NCBI GenBank assembly: GCA_964617665.1
Contig: CAZUAH010000049.1
Coordinates: forward strand, 1 to 43,327
Source: JADHUC01 sp964617665
GTDB lineage: Bacteria > Planctomycetota > Planctomycetia > Pirellulales > Pirellulaceae
DNA: 43,327 nucleotides
Direction of reading: 5' to 3'
The notes below the pieces were generated by a model. The model was not told the origin of the DNA. It saw only the letters and a list, made by a program, of their open reading frames with translations, and made no database searches. Positions 23,395 through 33,256 of this stretch are shown here, one piece after another; position 1 is the first letter of the stretch; every line of letters starts with the position of its first letter. The translations under genes were made by a program, and so were the position numbers.

Positions 23395-26370
23395 GTGGAC
23401 ACGACTGAGCAGCGCAATCCGATCGAAATCCTGGCCGAGGAATTCGTGCAGCGTCACCGGCGAGGTGAACAGCCCACGGTCGCCGAATATGCGGATACCC
23501 ACCCGGAACTGGCCGACGAAATCCGCGGGCTGTTTCCTACGATTGTGGCGATGGAGCGGCTGAAAAAGCACAAGTCCCATTCGGGCGATCGACCAATCGC
23601 GTTGCACGTGGATAAGCTCCAGCAGTTGGGAGACTTTCGAATCGTTCGCGAAATCGGCCGCGGCGGCATGGGGATCGTTTACGAGGCCGAGCAACAGTCG
23701 CTGGGTAGAAGCGTAGCCGTCAAGGTCTTCGCTCAACAAGCCCTGCCCGATTCGAAACACCTGCGGCGCTTTCAACGCGAGGCCCGCACGGCCGCGTCAT
23801 TACACCACACCAACATCGTCCCCGTGTTCGGTGTCGGCCAGCAGGACGACTTGCACTATTACGTGATGCAAGTGATTGACGGGACGAGTCTCGACAGAGT
23901 AATCACGCATCTCAGAACGTCGCATTCCCACAATGCCGCTCCAACAGTCCGAGGGGGCGTCGATGCGGGATCATGGAATGACGATACGCCGCCTGTTGCT
24001 AGAGGAGGTGAAGGTAGCAGTCCTACTGCAGCGGCCCATGATTCTTCGAATGATTTGCCCGCGGAGCAAGCCACCCCACCCTCTAACAACGATTCTGACA
24101 CAACGGAGACGGTGGACCAGGTTCGTGGCATCTCGACGGATGATTTGGCTAGTCGACAAACTGATCCTAGACGCAATCTGCAAGGTACGCGTAGCTACTG
24201 GCAATGTGTCGCACGGATTGGCATTCAAGCTGCCGAGGCCCTGAGCTACGCTCACACCCAAGGCACGTTTCACCGCGACATCAAACCAAGCAACTTGCTG
24301 CTGGATGCCAGGGGCACCATTTGGGTGACCGATTTCGGGCTAGCCAAGGCCGTCGCGCAGGACAATCTGAGCCAGTCTGGCGATGTAGTGGGTACGCTTC
24401 GCTACATGCCTCCGGAACAACTGCACGGCTCTTGCGACGCACGCAGCGACATCTGCGGCCTGGGGCTGACCTTGTACGAACTACTCACCCTGCAACCGGC
24501 GTTTGACGATGCCGACCCGAGGCGGTTGATTCGTCGCATCACGCAAGGGGCGCCAACGCCTCCGCGAAAGCTGCAGCCCGACGTTCCACGCGACTTGGAA
24601 ACGATTGTCGTGAAAGCCGTCGCTCCCGATCCCAACCACCGCTATCAGACTGCAAGCGAACTGGCCGACGACTTGCGCCGCTTCCTGGAAGATAGACCTA
24701 TCCGAGCGCGACAAATCAATGTCGTCGAACGACTTGCGCGTTGGAGCCGGCGCAATCCGGCCGTTGCTTCATTGAGCGCAGTGCTGCTGCTTGTGATCCT
24801 CACGGCGTTTGGCGCGATAAGCTGGAAATGGAACGAAGCGGAAATCGAAAAACGTGTTGCCCAGGCGGAAAACCAACGGGCCGAGGCCAATCTTTCACTC
24901 GCGCTGGACTCGATGGATCAATTCCTTGCCAGGTTCACGTCCACGTGGATGGCTCATCCGACAGAGCCGCCGGACGAAAAAGAAGCCACAGAAATCGAGT
25001 TCCACGCAGCGGTCTCCGAGAACACTGCGGCGATTCTTCAAGACGCGTTGATGTTTTACGACCACTTTGCCGAACAGAACGTCGGCAACCCTCGGCTTCT
25101 TCGTGATACGGCAACCGCCTATCGTCGAGTGGGCGAGATTCACCAACGCCTTGGTCAATACGAGAAAGCTGAACAGGCATATCGCCAAGCCGTAGAGATT
25201 CTCAAGAAGCAGGCGATGGAGTATCCAGACGACGCGACTTTGGCGAGGGACATTGCGGCAACGCTTAACGACCTTGGTATCGCTTCCCAAACGGTACGCC
25301 GAGGCGACGAGGCAAAACGTTGCTTCGACCAGGCGCGCGAGATTCTCTCGAACCAGCTTTCTCGTTCGCCCGATTCGCCGGACTGCCGCCACGAATTGGC
25401 CCGCACGCACAACAATCTGGCTGCCATGCAGTGGAGAACGCGCCGTCGCAATGAAGCGACGGAAAACCATCGTCGAGCCCTAGAAATCCTGAAAGGACTG
25501 GTCGAGCAGCACCCCAATAATCCCGCCTACCGACACACCCAAGCAGTTGCTTATCGCAGCTATTTTCCCTTTGGAGCATTTCGAGCGTCTGCTGATGAGA
25601 CAACGCAATTCCGCGCGCAGGCCATTTCGCTGCTAGAAGATCTTGTTCGAGATTTCCCCAACGTCCCAGACTATCAATGCGAGTTGAGTGAGATGCTGGC
25701 GATGAGCATCAGCCGGTTCGGCGACACAGAGACGCCCGATGAAGCGGAAGCTCTGCTACGGCGGGCCGTCGATTTGGCCAGACAACTCAAGGACCAATTC
25801 CCCACGATTCCCCGTTACCGCGCCGCCCTCAGTCGCGCCTCCCAACAATATGGGACGCTCCTACGCGAGACCGATCGTCCCGTGGAGGCGGAACCGTATC
25901 ACCGAGAAGCGGTCGATTTGCACGAGGCCTTGGCCGAAGAGTTCCCTTCTATCGGGATGTATCAATTCTATTTGAGCATGTCCTATGACTCTCACGCCAA
26001 GACTCTGCGTGATCTGGGCCGATTGTCCGAACTGCGTGATGCACAAGAGAAGATTATCGCCCGCCAAGAAGCATATTCCGCATCCAAACCGGATATGGGT
26101 TTCGCCCAGGGCATGTTGGTCCGGCGTTACGAAAGCCTGGCCGAAACGTTGAGATTGCTCGGCGAAGACGAGGAAGCTGAGAAGGTAGCACAGAAAGCAA
26201 AAAAGCTACGCGACGAGTTACGAGCAAGGTATCCGGAGTTTCGCAAACGCAAACGTCGCCCCCGTCGTTCATCATCAGCAGACGAATCTCCAGCCAAGAC
26301 AACCTTCATTTGGGACCGCGGTGCGTCCGAAGGAAAGGTGAACAACCGCTACTTGCCGACCAGTTCTTGA
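23395..26370 (+). CDS. Ser/Thr kinase with TPR tail (pair 2)
   Basis: 991 residues from GTG 23395. A helical N-terminus (EEFVQRHRRGEQPTVAEYAD) is followed by the kinase: glycine loop IGRGGMGIVYEAE (87-99), K110, HRD at 293-295, DFG at 313-315, and MPPEQ in place of MAPEQ. A low-complexity insert of about 90 residues (176-265, rich in T, S, D and P) sits between the hinge and catalytic loop. A single helix (about 456-476) is followed by several TPR-like repeats up to about residue 950, for example YRRVGEIHQRLGQYEKAEQA, ATLNDLGIASQTVRRGDEAK, and YHREAVDLHEALAEEFPSIG. The C-terminus is basic. TPRs on the far side of the membrane may bind a protein ligand; the kinase side would act on the cotranscribed sigma factor (inference). 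All catalytic residues are present, and no frameshift is seen. Confidence 0.93.
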   Translation: MDTTEQRNPIEILAEEFVQRHRRGEQPTVAEYADTHPELADEIRGLFPTIVAMERLKKHKSHSGDRPIALHVDKLQQLGDFRIVREIGRGGMGIVYEAEQQSLGRSVAVKVFAQQALPDSKHLRRFQREARTAASLHHTNIVPVFGVGQQDDLHYYVMQVIDGTSLDRVITHLRTSHSHNAAPTVRGGVDAGSWNDDTPPVARGGEGSSPTAAAHDSSNDLPAEQATPPSNNDSDTTETVDQVRGISTDDLASRQTDPRRNLQGTRSYWQCVARIGIQAAEALSYAHTQGTFHRDIKPSNLLLDARGTIWVTDFGLAKAVAQDNLSQSGDVVGTLRYMPPEQLHGSCDARSDICGLGLTLYELLTLQPAFDDADPRRLIRRITQGAPTPPRKLQPDVPRDLETIVVKAVAPDPNHRYQTASELADDLRRFLEDRPIRARQINVVERLARWSRRNPAVASLSAVLLLVILTAFGAISWKWNEAEIEKRVAQAENQRAEANLSLALDSMDQFLARFTSTWMAHPTEPPDEKEATEIEFHAAVSENTAAILQDALMFYDHFAEQNVGNPRLLRDTATAYRRVGEIHQRLGQYEKAEQAYRQAVEILKKQAMEYPDDATLARDIAATLNDLGIASQTVRRGDEAKRCFDQAREILSNQLSRSPDSPDCRHELARTHNNLAAMQWRTRRRNEATENHRRALEILKGLVEQHPNNPAYRHTQAVAYRSYFPFGAFRASADETTQFRAQAISLLEDLVRDFPNVPDYQCELSEMLAMSISRFGDTETPDEAEALLRRAVDLARQLKDQFPTIPRYRAALSRASQQYGTLLRETDRPVEAEPYHREAVDLHEALAEEFPSIGMYQFYLSMSYDSHAKTLRDLGRLSELRDAQEKIIARQEAYSASKPDMGFAQGMLVRRYESLAETLRLLGEDEEAEKVAQKAKKLRDELRARYPEFRKRKRRPRRSSSADESPAKTTFIWDRGASEGKVNNRYLPTSS

Positions 26371-27041
26371 CCCATGCCGCGTGAACAATGAGAACTTGCA
26401 GGAGTTTCAAGGGGCCGCGTCGTGCGGGTGTGTCTACGAAGGAGGTCGCCGCCGCCCCGCGTTTCAATCCTTCTATTGCCGACACTTCCTCTTGGATGGG
26501 TGACGGGAAGCATTTCACTCAAGGATGGATGGCAGGCCACAGAGACAACAGCGATGACGGAATTACGATCAATGCGTCGTGAGTCCGACGACTGGAGACG
26601 CTGTTCCTGTGACTAGCTATCGGTAAGACGAGAAAGATAGCTGGTGTTTGAGTTCTGGTTGCCCTCACGCTTGCCGCAATTCTACCCACAACGTGGCCCG
26701 TTTGTTGGGCGGACTCTCGCCTTGGGACGCCTTTGGTGTTAAGCTAGATTTCGTGCGCAGGCGGATTTGTGGACACGGATCCGGTCGGTTTCTCCGCTCA
26801 ACGTCCTCCCGCAGCCAAACGTGGTCGACTCGCCGGACGAGTCGAAACGCATTCGTGGAGCGAGTGCACCACTCGAACCCAGGCATACCGCGCACACTTG
26901 CCTCACACAGGGGCCCCAAAAAACACATTGGTGATTTGCCTGCACCCGCGAAAGAGAGTCCCCGATTCACCGAATCGCGACATCAGATTCTGCCCACGAT
27001 AGTGGTCCTTTTGCGGCATTGATCCTCAGTCGGTGACTTGC
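26371..27041. other. 671-nt intergenic region without a recognisable gene
   Basis: The largest gap in the window, between the kinase of pair 2 and the sigma factor of pair 3. Short frames exist on both strands but none has a start signal or a familiar sequence. AGCTATC (26615-26621) and GATAGCT (26636-26642) form a 7-bp inverted repeat. No promoter, terminator or mobile-element end could be assigned. It may hold the promoter of pair 3, and possibly gene debris. Confidence 0.4.
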
Positions 27042-27662
27042 ATGATAAACGACGGATTTGACTACGCTGGCGAATTGTGTCAGCTACAAAGCGGCGGTGA
27101 AGAAGCGGTGGCCACGTTGTTTGGCCGTTACCGTGAAAAGCTGCTGCGAATGATCGCTTTCCGCCTCGATAGCCGGATCATCGGCAAAGTCGACGGAGAC
27201 GACATTCTGCAAGATGCTTTTGTAGAGACTGCCCGACGAATCCAGGACTACCTTGACCAACCCTCGGTGCCTTTCTTTGTCTGGCTTCGCCAGATCACCA
27301 GTCAGGTATTGATCGACACCCACCGGCGGTATCTCGGTGCCAAGATGCGCGACGTCAAACAAGAGGTGGGTCTGTTTCACGGAGGATCGGCAAATACGAG
27401 TTCCAGCGGTTTGGCCGCTCAATTGGCCGATAGCCTCACGTCGCCAAGCCAGTTTGCCGTGCGCGAAGAAATGGTGACCGAGTTGCGCGCGACGCTGGAC
27501 GAGCTTGACGAGATCGACCGTGAAGTACTCGTGCTTCGACACCTGGAGGAGCTGAGCAACAACGAGGTAGCGGAGATCCTGGGCATTGACAAGTACGCAG
27601 CAAGCAAACGTTACCTGCGAGCGCTTGAACGTCTGAGAGGCGCGATGCCTGTCGGCGCGTAG
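27042..27662 (+). CDS. ECF-type RNA polymerase sigma factor (pair 3)
   Basis: 206 residues from the ATG at 27042; GTG 27033 is in frame upstream. Region 2 reads EEAVATLFGRYREKLLRMIA with KVDGDDILQDAFVETARRIQ and FVWLRQITSQVLIDTHRRYL. Region 4 reads LDEIDREVLVLRHLEELSNN with EVAEILGIDKYAASKRYLRA. It resembles the pair 2 factor over its whole length, including the linker ending LTSPSQFAVREEMVTEL, so the two pairs look like a duplication. The kinase begins 51 nt downstream on the same strand. Confidence 0.92.
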   Translation: MINDGFDYAGELCQLQSGGEEAVATLFGRYREKLLRMIAFRLDSRIIGKVDGDDILQDAFVETARRIQDYLDQPSVPFFVWLRQITSQVLIDTHRRYLGAKMRDVKQEVGLFHGGSANTSSSGLAAQLADSLTSPSQFAVREEMVTELRATLDELDEIDREVLVLRHLEELSNNEVAEILGIDKYAASKRYLRALERLRGAMPVGA

Positions 27663-27713
27663 CGTCAAGCAGCAACCGTTGCATCTGCCGTTCGTCCTGA
27701 AGATTAGCGAATC

Positions 27714-30665
27714 ATGATCGATTCGACGAGAGAACGCGATCCTGTGGAAATGCTGGCGGACGAATTCGCCTCGCGATGCCGTGAAGGCGAGTTTCCGTCG
27801 ATTGCAGAGTACGCCGCAAAGTACCCAGAGTATGCCGGTCGGATAGAAGAGCTGTTTCCCACCGTTGCCATGATGGAGCAGCTTCGGACTGATGAAAAGT
27901 CGAAGCGAGAAGCTGCGGCCAGACGAGTTGGATTTGCCAATCCGCCCGAACACATTGGCGACTTTGACATCGCCCGTGAAATCGGGCGTGGCGGCATGGG
28001 CATCGTGTACGAGGCCGAGCAACGCTCGCTCGAACGACCAGTCGCCGTGAAGGTGCTGCCAAAGCATGTACTTCTTCTCGACAAACACTTGAAACGTTTC
28101 CAGCGTGAAGCGCAAACAGCGGCCAAGCTGCGCCACACAAACATCGTCCCGGTCTACGGCGTAGGCGATCACGACGGCCTGCACTACTATGTCATGCCGC
28201 TGGTTCGCGGCATCGGACTGGACGAGGTCATCCGCGAGTTGCGAGCGGTCGATACGTCTGACCGAGACATCAATCGCGTTGTGCCGCAGCTCGTGGCAGA
28301 CAAGTTCCCAACGACGGCTGTTGAGTCAACAAAGGGCAATTCGAAGCAATCCTCTACGGATGGCGCTACATCCAGAGCACGCCGGCCTTCGATACAGCCG
28401 TCGGCACGATCCAGTAACGCGAAAGGCACGCCCAAGGGCAGCGTCCTTCAGGCCGATGCCCCTTATCCCCGCTTGCCTGCAAGCCACTGGCGAGTAGTGG
28501 CGCAAATCGGCGTCCAGGCCGCGGAGGCTCTTGAACATGCACACGCACGGGGAACGCTGCACCGTGACATCAAACCAGGCAACCTACTGGTCGACGCAGA
28601 TGGCGTTGTTTGTGTGGCCGACTTTGGCCTTGCGCGAGCCGTGGACCACTCGGATATAAGCCGATCGGGCGAAGTTGTTGGCACGCTGCGATATATGGCA
28701 CCCGAGCAAACGCAAGGCGTCGCGGACGCTCGAAGTGATACCTACGCGTTGGGTTTGACGTTGTACGAACTAATGATCCTCCGGCCGGCGTTCGAGGATA
28801 CGGATCTCAGACGTCGCCACAATGGCAAACCGGCCCGCTCGGAACCCGCTCAGCCGAGGAAAATCAACCGCACGATTCCACAGGATCTGGAGACGATCGT
28901 TCTAAAATGCCTCGCTCACGAACCCACCAGACGTTATCAATCCGCAGCCGCCCTGGCAGCGGACCTGCGACGTTTCCTGGATGATAGACCGATCCACGCC
29001 CGCCGAACATCTTCCGTCGAACGAGTATGGCGTTGGTGTCGCAGAAATCCGGCATTGGCAGCCATGTCGGCACTGGCCACGATGCTGCTGATCGCTGTTA
29101 CAGTCACCGTGGTGGCCGGCATCATACAGACAAGAAAAGCGTACGACGAGGCAAGCAAGGCATATGCCGACGCGAAAAGGTCACTGAACCGAGCGGAAGC
29201 AACATCCCAATTGGCGATGGATGCGTTGGACGATATCTACCTGCAACTTTCTCCTGATCGTGTTCGGAAATCATCTGAAGCTGATCCGGGCGCCGCCGCC
29301 CGACAGTTGCACGATCAAACCGCCCAAGTCCGCGCGTCGAACGAAACCGCTTTGGTGCTGGAGAACTTGCTTGTATTCTACGATCGGCTGGCAGAGGAGG
29401 TCCCTGGTGACTCGAAAGTGATGATTCAATCGGCCATCGCCAGCCGGCGCGTTGGAGACATACGTCAACATCTTGGTCAACTGGGTCGTGCAGAGAGGGA
29501 ATACACGAGGGCCGTCGAGAAACTGAAAGCCCTGATCGCTTGGCCGGAACCGGACATCACCATCCTGACGGAATTGGCTCGGACCCATAACCAGATTGGC
29601 AATGTCCGGTCAGCAAGACTCGAACATCGACGCGCATACGAATCCCACGTGCAAGCGTTCTCCATTCTCCAATCCGTCGAGTCCACCGACGAGTCCACGG
29701 ACCGCTATCATCACGAACTCGCCCGCACGCTGTACTTCTTGGCCGGCAAACGACTTGGCGGATTTTCCGGACGGCGCATAGATGATGCCAGAGAGAATGC
29801 AGCAGGTACGGGGCCGCATCACTATAAGAGCAAGGAGTATCGAGACCAAGCCATCAGCATCCTCGAAGATCTGACTCGCCAAAATCCAGATATTCCGGAC
29901 TACCGTCTCCTGCTGGCACTTTGCCATCGCGTGTCGGGAGTCGGCCCGGCCCCGTGCAGGGATACGGCTGCACTACGAGGCCGTCGGCAGGCGATCCAGA
30001 TCCTGGAGGAACTCAAGTCACAGCATCCGAACGTTGCCGACTATCGTCACAAGTTGGCCACGACGTACGCATGGATTCAGGTCGGTTTGTACCCGTGGGA
30101 AGAGGACTCAGAAGTCTCAGCGGAAGCCGAAGAAGATTTACTGAAGGCGATTGACGAGTCACGATGGCTCGTCGCGCACAACCCCTCCATCCCAGAGCAC
30201 GCCCTCTCACTGGCGTTCATTCTGGCAAAACTCGGCACCGTGTGTCGGCGAAACGAACGTCTGGCAGATGCTGAGAGCTTTTTTCAGACGGCGCTCGAAA
30301 CGCAAAGCAAGGTGGTGGCCGACTTCCCTGAACTGCCATCCCACAACCAAGTTCTCCAGGAGTTCATGCGTCTGCGGTTGGCGCAAGTCCAACTTGAACG
30401 CGATACCAACACGAACGACACCAGCTCACTCGGTGAGTTTAGCGAGTTGCTGGAGAGATGTATCAGGAATCTCACGAAACTCACAGCCAAACCGGAACTC
30501 GCGGAGGACGGACTGGCCTGGAGTTCGCTATCTGCCGGATATAGGACACTGAGCCACATCCTCACCGAACTCGGCGAAAATGAAAGAGCCGAAGAGGCTC
30601 GGAAGAATGGCGCGGCAATACACAAGCGAACAGTCGACAGACGGAGGCATCACAGGCGGCAATAA
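27714..30665 (+). CDS. Ser/Thr kinase with TPR tail (pair 3)
   Basis: 983 residues from ATG 27714. Architecture as in pair 2: N-terminal helices (DEFASRCREGEFPSIAEYAA), glycine loop IGRGGMGIVYEAE (90-102), K113, HRD at 283-285, DFG at 303-305, MAPEQ, one membrane helix (about 447-471), and TPR-like repeats such as RRVGDIRQHLGQLGRAEREY and ARTHNQIGNVRSARLEHRRA. The insert between hinge and catalytic loop (about 178-255) differs completely in sequence from those of pairs 1 and 2, though the flanks are conserved. TPR spacing in the second half is irregular. It presumably controls its sigma factor by phosphorylation or sequestration (inference). Catalytic residues are all present. Confidence 0.93.
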   Translation: MIDSTRERDPVEMLADEFASRCREGEFPSIAEYAAKYPEYAGRIEELFPTVAMMEQLRTDEKSKREAAARRVGFANPPEHIGDFDIAREIGRGGMGIVYEAEQRSLERPVAVKVLPKHVLLLDKHLKRFQREAQTAAKLRHTNIVPVYGVGDHDGLHYYVMPLVRGIGLDEVIRELRAVDTSDRDINRVVPQLVADKFPTTAVESTKGNSKQSSTDGATSRARRPSIQPSARSSNAKGTPKGSVLQADAPYPRLPASHWRVVAQIGVQAAEALEHAHARGTLHRDIKPGNLLVDADGVVCVADFGLARAVDHSDISRSGEVVGTLRYMAPEQTQGVADARSDTYALGLTLYELMILRPAFEDTDLRRRHNGKPARSEPAQPRKINRTIPQDLETIVLKCLAHEPTRRYQSAAALAADLRRFLDDRPIHARRTSSVERVWRWCRRNPALAAMSALATMLLIAVTVTVVAGIIQTRKAYDEASKAYADAKRSLNRAEATSQLAMDALDDIYLQLSPDRVRKSSEADPGAAARQLHDQTAQVRASNETALVLENLLVFYDRLAEEVPGDSKVMIQSAIASRRVGDIRQHLGQLGRAEREYTRAVEKLKALIAWPEPDITILTELARTHNQIGNVRSARLEHRRAYESHVQAFSILQSVESTDESTDRYHHELARTLYFLAGKRLGGFSGRRIDDARENAAGTGPHHYKSKEYRDQAISILEDLTRQNPDIPDYRLLLALCHRVSGVGPAPCRDTAALRGRRQAIQILEELKSQHPNVADYRHKLATTYAWIQVGLYPWEEDSEVSAEAEEDLLKAIDESRWLVAHNPSIPEHALSLAFILAKLGTVCRRNERLADAESFFQTALETQSKVVADFPELPSHNQVLQEFMRLRLAQVQLERDTNTNDTSSLGEFSELLERCIRNLTKLTAKPELAEDGLAWSSLSAGYRTLSHILTELGENERAEEARKNGAAIHKRTVDRRRHHRRQ

Positions 30666-30703
30666 ATGCCGAAACAACGGTGTTGCCAACACACCTCTTG
30701 TAG

Positions 30704-30721
30704 GTTGTGCTTCAGCACAAC
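30704..30721. repeat. GTTGTGCT/AGCACAAC hairpin after pair 3
   Basis: A perfect 8-bp inverted repeat with a TC centre, 39 nt after the kinase stop, preceded by TAG at 30701-30703. A similar hairpin preceded by TAG lies at 42303. It has no T-run, so it is more likely a dispersed repeat than a strong terminator. Confidence 0.45.
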
Positions 30722-30870
30722 GAATATGGGCAGGGCGCGTGTCAACATTGGCCAACCGGCCGATCCGGGTGGAACATTACGCCGACTTTGGTAAGCTGGT
30801 TCTCACTAGGGAGAGGTTTGTTTGGGAATGGATTTGCTCTGTCACACTTTTTGATCCTGGAGGAAGCACC

Positions 30871-31557
30871 ATGCGAATTCTGGCGAGTGTTTTGTTGTTT
30901 GCTGCAACCACGGTTTTTCTTTGCCATGCGGCTGTGGCCGAAGAGAAGTGCAAGGCGGTCAACCTATTCAATGGCGAATGCCTTGAAGGCTGGGAGTACT
31001 TTGTGATCGATCCTGACGTGAAGACCGAAGACGTGTGGAGCGTCAAGGACGGTTTGCTGGTCTGCAAGGGCGAGCCGCTCGGGTACCTGCGCACGAAAGA
31101 GAAGTACACCAACTTCAAGCTGGCGCTCGAGTGGCGTTGGGCGCCCGGCAAGAAACCCGGTAACAGCGGCGTGTTGCTGCGTATCGACGGCGACCCCGTA
31201 TCGTTCCTCCCGAAGTGCGTGGAAGCTCAATTGATGAGCGGCAGCGCGGGCGACATCTGGGCATTTTACGGAGCCAAATGTGCCGGCGATGCGGATCGTT
31301 TCAAGGAAATCAAGAACCATGAGAAGATCGGCGACTTCATGGGTGTGGGACGCGCGAAGGGCGCGGAAAAGGAACCGGGCCAGTGGAACACCTACGACAT
31401 CACGTTCGACAAGGGTGACCTGACCCTGAAGATCAACGGGCAAGAGGTAAACAAGGCCACCGATTGCGATGTGATCGCCGGCTACATCGGGATGCAATCC
31501 GAAGGAGGCGAGATCCACTTTCGCAACATCAAGTTGACCGCGTTGCCCTGCAAGTAG
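30871..31557 (+). CDS. Secreted DUF1080 (3-keto-disaccharide hydrolase-like) protein
   Basis: 228 residues. The start at 30871 is favoured by the perfect GGAGGAAG ribosome-binding site and by the signal peptide it opens (MRILASVLLFAATTVFLCHA, cleavage near AVAE). The frame stays open upstream into pair 3 but without a signal. DUF1080 landmarks are AVNLFNGECLEGWEYFVIDP, VWSVKDGLLVCKGEPLGYLR, LALEWRWAPGKKPGNSGVLL, VEAQLMSGSAGDIWAFYG, and NGQEVNKATDCDVIAGYIGM with the final QSEGGEIHFRNIKLTAL. The domain is a beta-sandwich related to concanavalin-type glycosidases; some members hydrolyse 3-keto-glycosides. It leads a + strand set with an exported oxidoreductase, a cytochrome-domain protein and a DUF1501 protein. 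Sugar processing in the periplasm is likely; the substrate is unknown. Confidence 0.9.
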   Translation: MRILASVLLFAATTVFLCHAAVAEEKCKAVNLFNGECLEGWEYFVIDPDVKTEDVWSVKDGLLVCKGEPLGYLRTKEKYTNFKLALEWRWAPGKKPGNSGVLLRIDGDPVSFLPKCVEAQLMSGSAGDIWAFYGAKCAGDADRFKEIKNHEKIGDFMGVGRAKGAEKEPGQWNTYDITFDKGDLTLKINGQEVNKATDCDVIAGYIGMQSEGGEIHFRNIKLTALPCK

Positions 31558-31581
31558 AACGCAGGGTAACATCGAGCTACG

Positions 31582-31619
31582 GGTCGGGTGTTCAGGAACT
31601 CATTGTTGAACACCCGACC
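31582..31619 (+). terminator. 13-bp hairpin after the DUF1080 gene
   Basis: GGTCGGGTGTTCA (31582-31594) pairs perfectly with TGAACACCCGACC (31607-31619) across a 12-nt loop, 24 nt past the stop. Only CTCTGCTT follows, a weak T-run, so termination may be partial. Confidence 0.55.
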
Positions 31620-31667
31620 TCTGCTTGGAATGCACGTTGCCGCAGCCCGACTCACAGGGTGTGACAA

Positions 31668-33026
31668 ATGCCTCAGCATCAGCGGCTCTCACGGCGAGCC
31701 TTTCTGGCTCGTTCAACCGCGGCGGCAATATCGGCGCCCTTTCTTGTCTCGTCTCGAGCGCTGGGAACCCAAGGCAAGCCTGGGGCTAATGATCGCATTC
31801 ACGTTGGTATGATCGGTACAGGGATTCGTGGCAAATACCTGATCGGCAGCATGCCAGACGAAGGACATGTCGTTGCCGTCTGCGATTGCCATCTTCCGCG
31901 AGTGGCTGACACGCTGGAACCGAAAGGTCGATATGCGGGAATGTTGGCCAAGTTTCGCGATGGCGACGCTCGACGTTGCGCAACGTATCAAGACTATCGA
32001 GAAATGATCGACAAGGAGAGTCTGGACGCGGTGATGATCGCTACGCCCGACCATCATCACGTACTGTCCGCCATGTTGGCTTGCCAGGCTGGCCTGGATC
32101 TCTATGTAGAAAAGGCATTGTCGCTAACTATCGCCGAGGGGCGAGCGTTGGTCGATGCGGTCAAACGATATGATCGCGTCTGCCAAGTCGGAAGCCAGAA
32201 CCGTTCGATGGCCATGAACAGTTACGGTTGCGGCCTCATTCGCGACGGCGGCATCGGCAGAGTATCCCTTGTCGAAGTGCCCAACTACCCGGGACCACTA
32301 CGCTATGATGGTCTCCCGGAGGAAGCTATCCCCGAGGGCCTTGACTGGGGCCTTTTCTGCGGGCCCACGCCGATGAGACCACACAATCGCAGGCTTTGGA
32401 TCAAAGATGAACTCAAGGTCGATGGCCGGAGGTGGCGTGGATGGGACATGTGGCGCAGCTATTCGGGACACTTGATGACCAACTGGGGCGCGCACAGTAT
32501 CGACATGGTGCAATCGGCTCTGGGCACCGAGCGCACAGGGCCAATCGAGATCCGGCCGATGACCGAAGGCTATGACGGCGAAATGCGATCTTGTCCGGTG
32601 GCGGCCCGATACGAAAACGGAACGGAACTTCGCTTCGTTCTTCGCTTCGCGGGCAAATGGACATTCCACGGCGAACGCGGCACAGCTCTGATGCGTCGCA
32701 ATGAATTCCGGACCAACCCACCCGAGCTTGCTGGCGACGCTCCCGATCCGAACGAACAACAGAAGATCTGGCAAGGGCAAAGCGTCGTGGCTCGACCGCA
32801 CATCCAGAACTGGCTGGACTGCATCAAGACGCGCGGGACACCCAACGCACCGGTCCAAATCGGCCACCGATCGGTGAGCGTTTGTCATTTGGCGAACATC
32901 GCCCGCGAACTCGACCGCAAGCTACGCTGGGATCCCGACAGTGAGACCTTTCCCGACGACGACGAGGCAAACGCGTTGCTCGATCGCCCCCGGCGCAAAG
33001 GCTTCGAGCTACCGGACATCGCATAG
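31668..33026 (+). CDS. Tat-exported Gfo/Idh/MocA-family oxidoreductase
   Basis: 452 residues from ATG 31668. The N-terminus carries a twin-arginine signal (SRRAFLARSTAAAISAPFLV), common for this family in planctomycetes; cofactor is loaded before export. The Rossmann fingerprint VGMIGTGIRGKYL is at 46-58. The usual catalytic EKP appears as EKA (148-150), followed by a conserved SLTIAEGRALVDAVKR helix. The substrate-domain segment NWGAHSIDMVQ holds the expected histidine and aspartate. Members oxidise or reduce sugars, inositols or their derivatives with NAD(P). With the DUF1080 protein before it and DUF1553/DUF1501 genes after it, a role in periplasmic carbohydrate turnover fits. Substrate cannot be read from sequence. 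Confidence 0.92.
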   Translation: MPQHQRLSRRAFLARSTAAAISAPFLVSSRALGTQGKPGANDRIHVGMIGTGIRGKYLIGSMPDEGHVVAVCDCHLPRVADTLEPKGRYAGMLAKFRDGDARRCATYQDYREMIDKESLDAVMIATPDHHHVLSAMLACQAGLDLYVEKALSLTIAEGRALVDAVKRYDRVCQVGSQNRSMAMNSYGCGLIRDGGIGRVSLVEVPNYPGPLRYDGLPEEAIPEGLDWGLFCGPTPMRPHNRRLWIKDELKVDGRRWRGWDMWRSYSGHLMTNWGAHSIDMVQSALGTERTGPIEIRPMTEGYDGEMRSCPVAARYENGTELRFVLRFAGKWTFHGERGTALMRRNEFRTNPPELAGDAPDPNEQQKIWQGQSVVARPHIQNWLDCIKTRGTPNAPVQIGHRSVSVCHLANIARELDRKLRWDPDSETFPDDDEANALLDRPRRKGFELPDIA

Positions 33027-33256
33027 CCCTGCGGCGTAGACGCTCCCTATTTTGAACGGGAGATTGTCGCCACTATACCCGCTTGTCCAGAACAGCGACG
33101 CCGGTTTGTGCCGACCGCAAAATGCGCATAGAATGACGAACGGCAGGGTTGATGGTCGCCTACAACCGACCTGTCGATTCATGGCCCTTCGTCGCGATTC
33201 ACATATGACAGCTATTGCCGGTTTTCTGCCGCGCATCTCGAATAGGGCGATTGATC

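Noticed and set aside
26388..26616. Short overlapping plus-strand frames in the large gap
   Set aside because: Two frames open at once, no ribosome-binding site, no recognised family.
27084..28184. 366-codon minus-strand open frame across sigma/kinase pair 3
   Set aside because: Lies opposite two conserved genes and shows no domain.
30580..30870. Extended N-terminus for the DUF1080 protein
   Set aside because: The extension overlaps the kinase of pair 3 and lacks a signal; ATG 30871 has a perfect ribosome-binding site and signal peptide.
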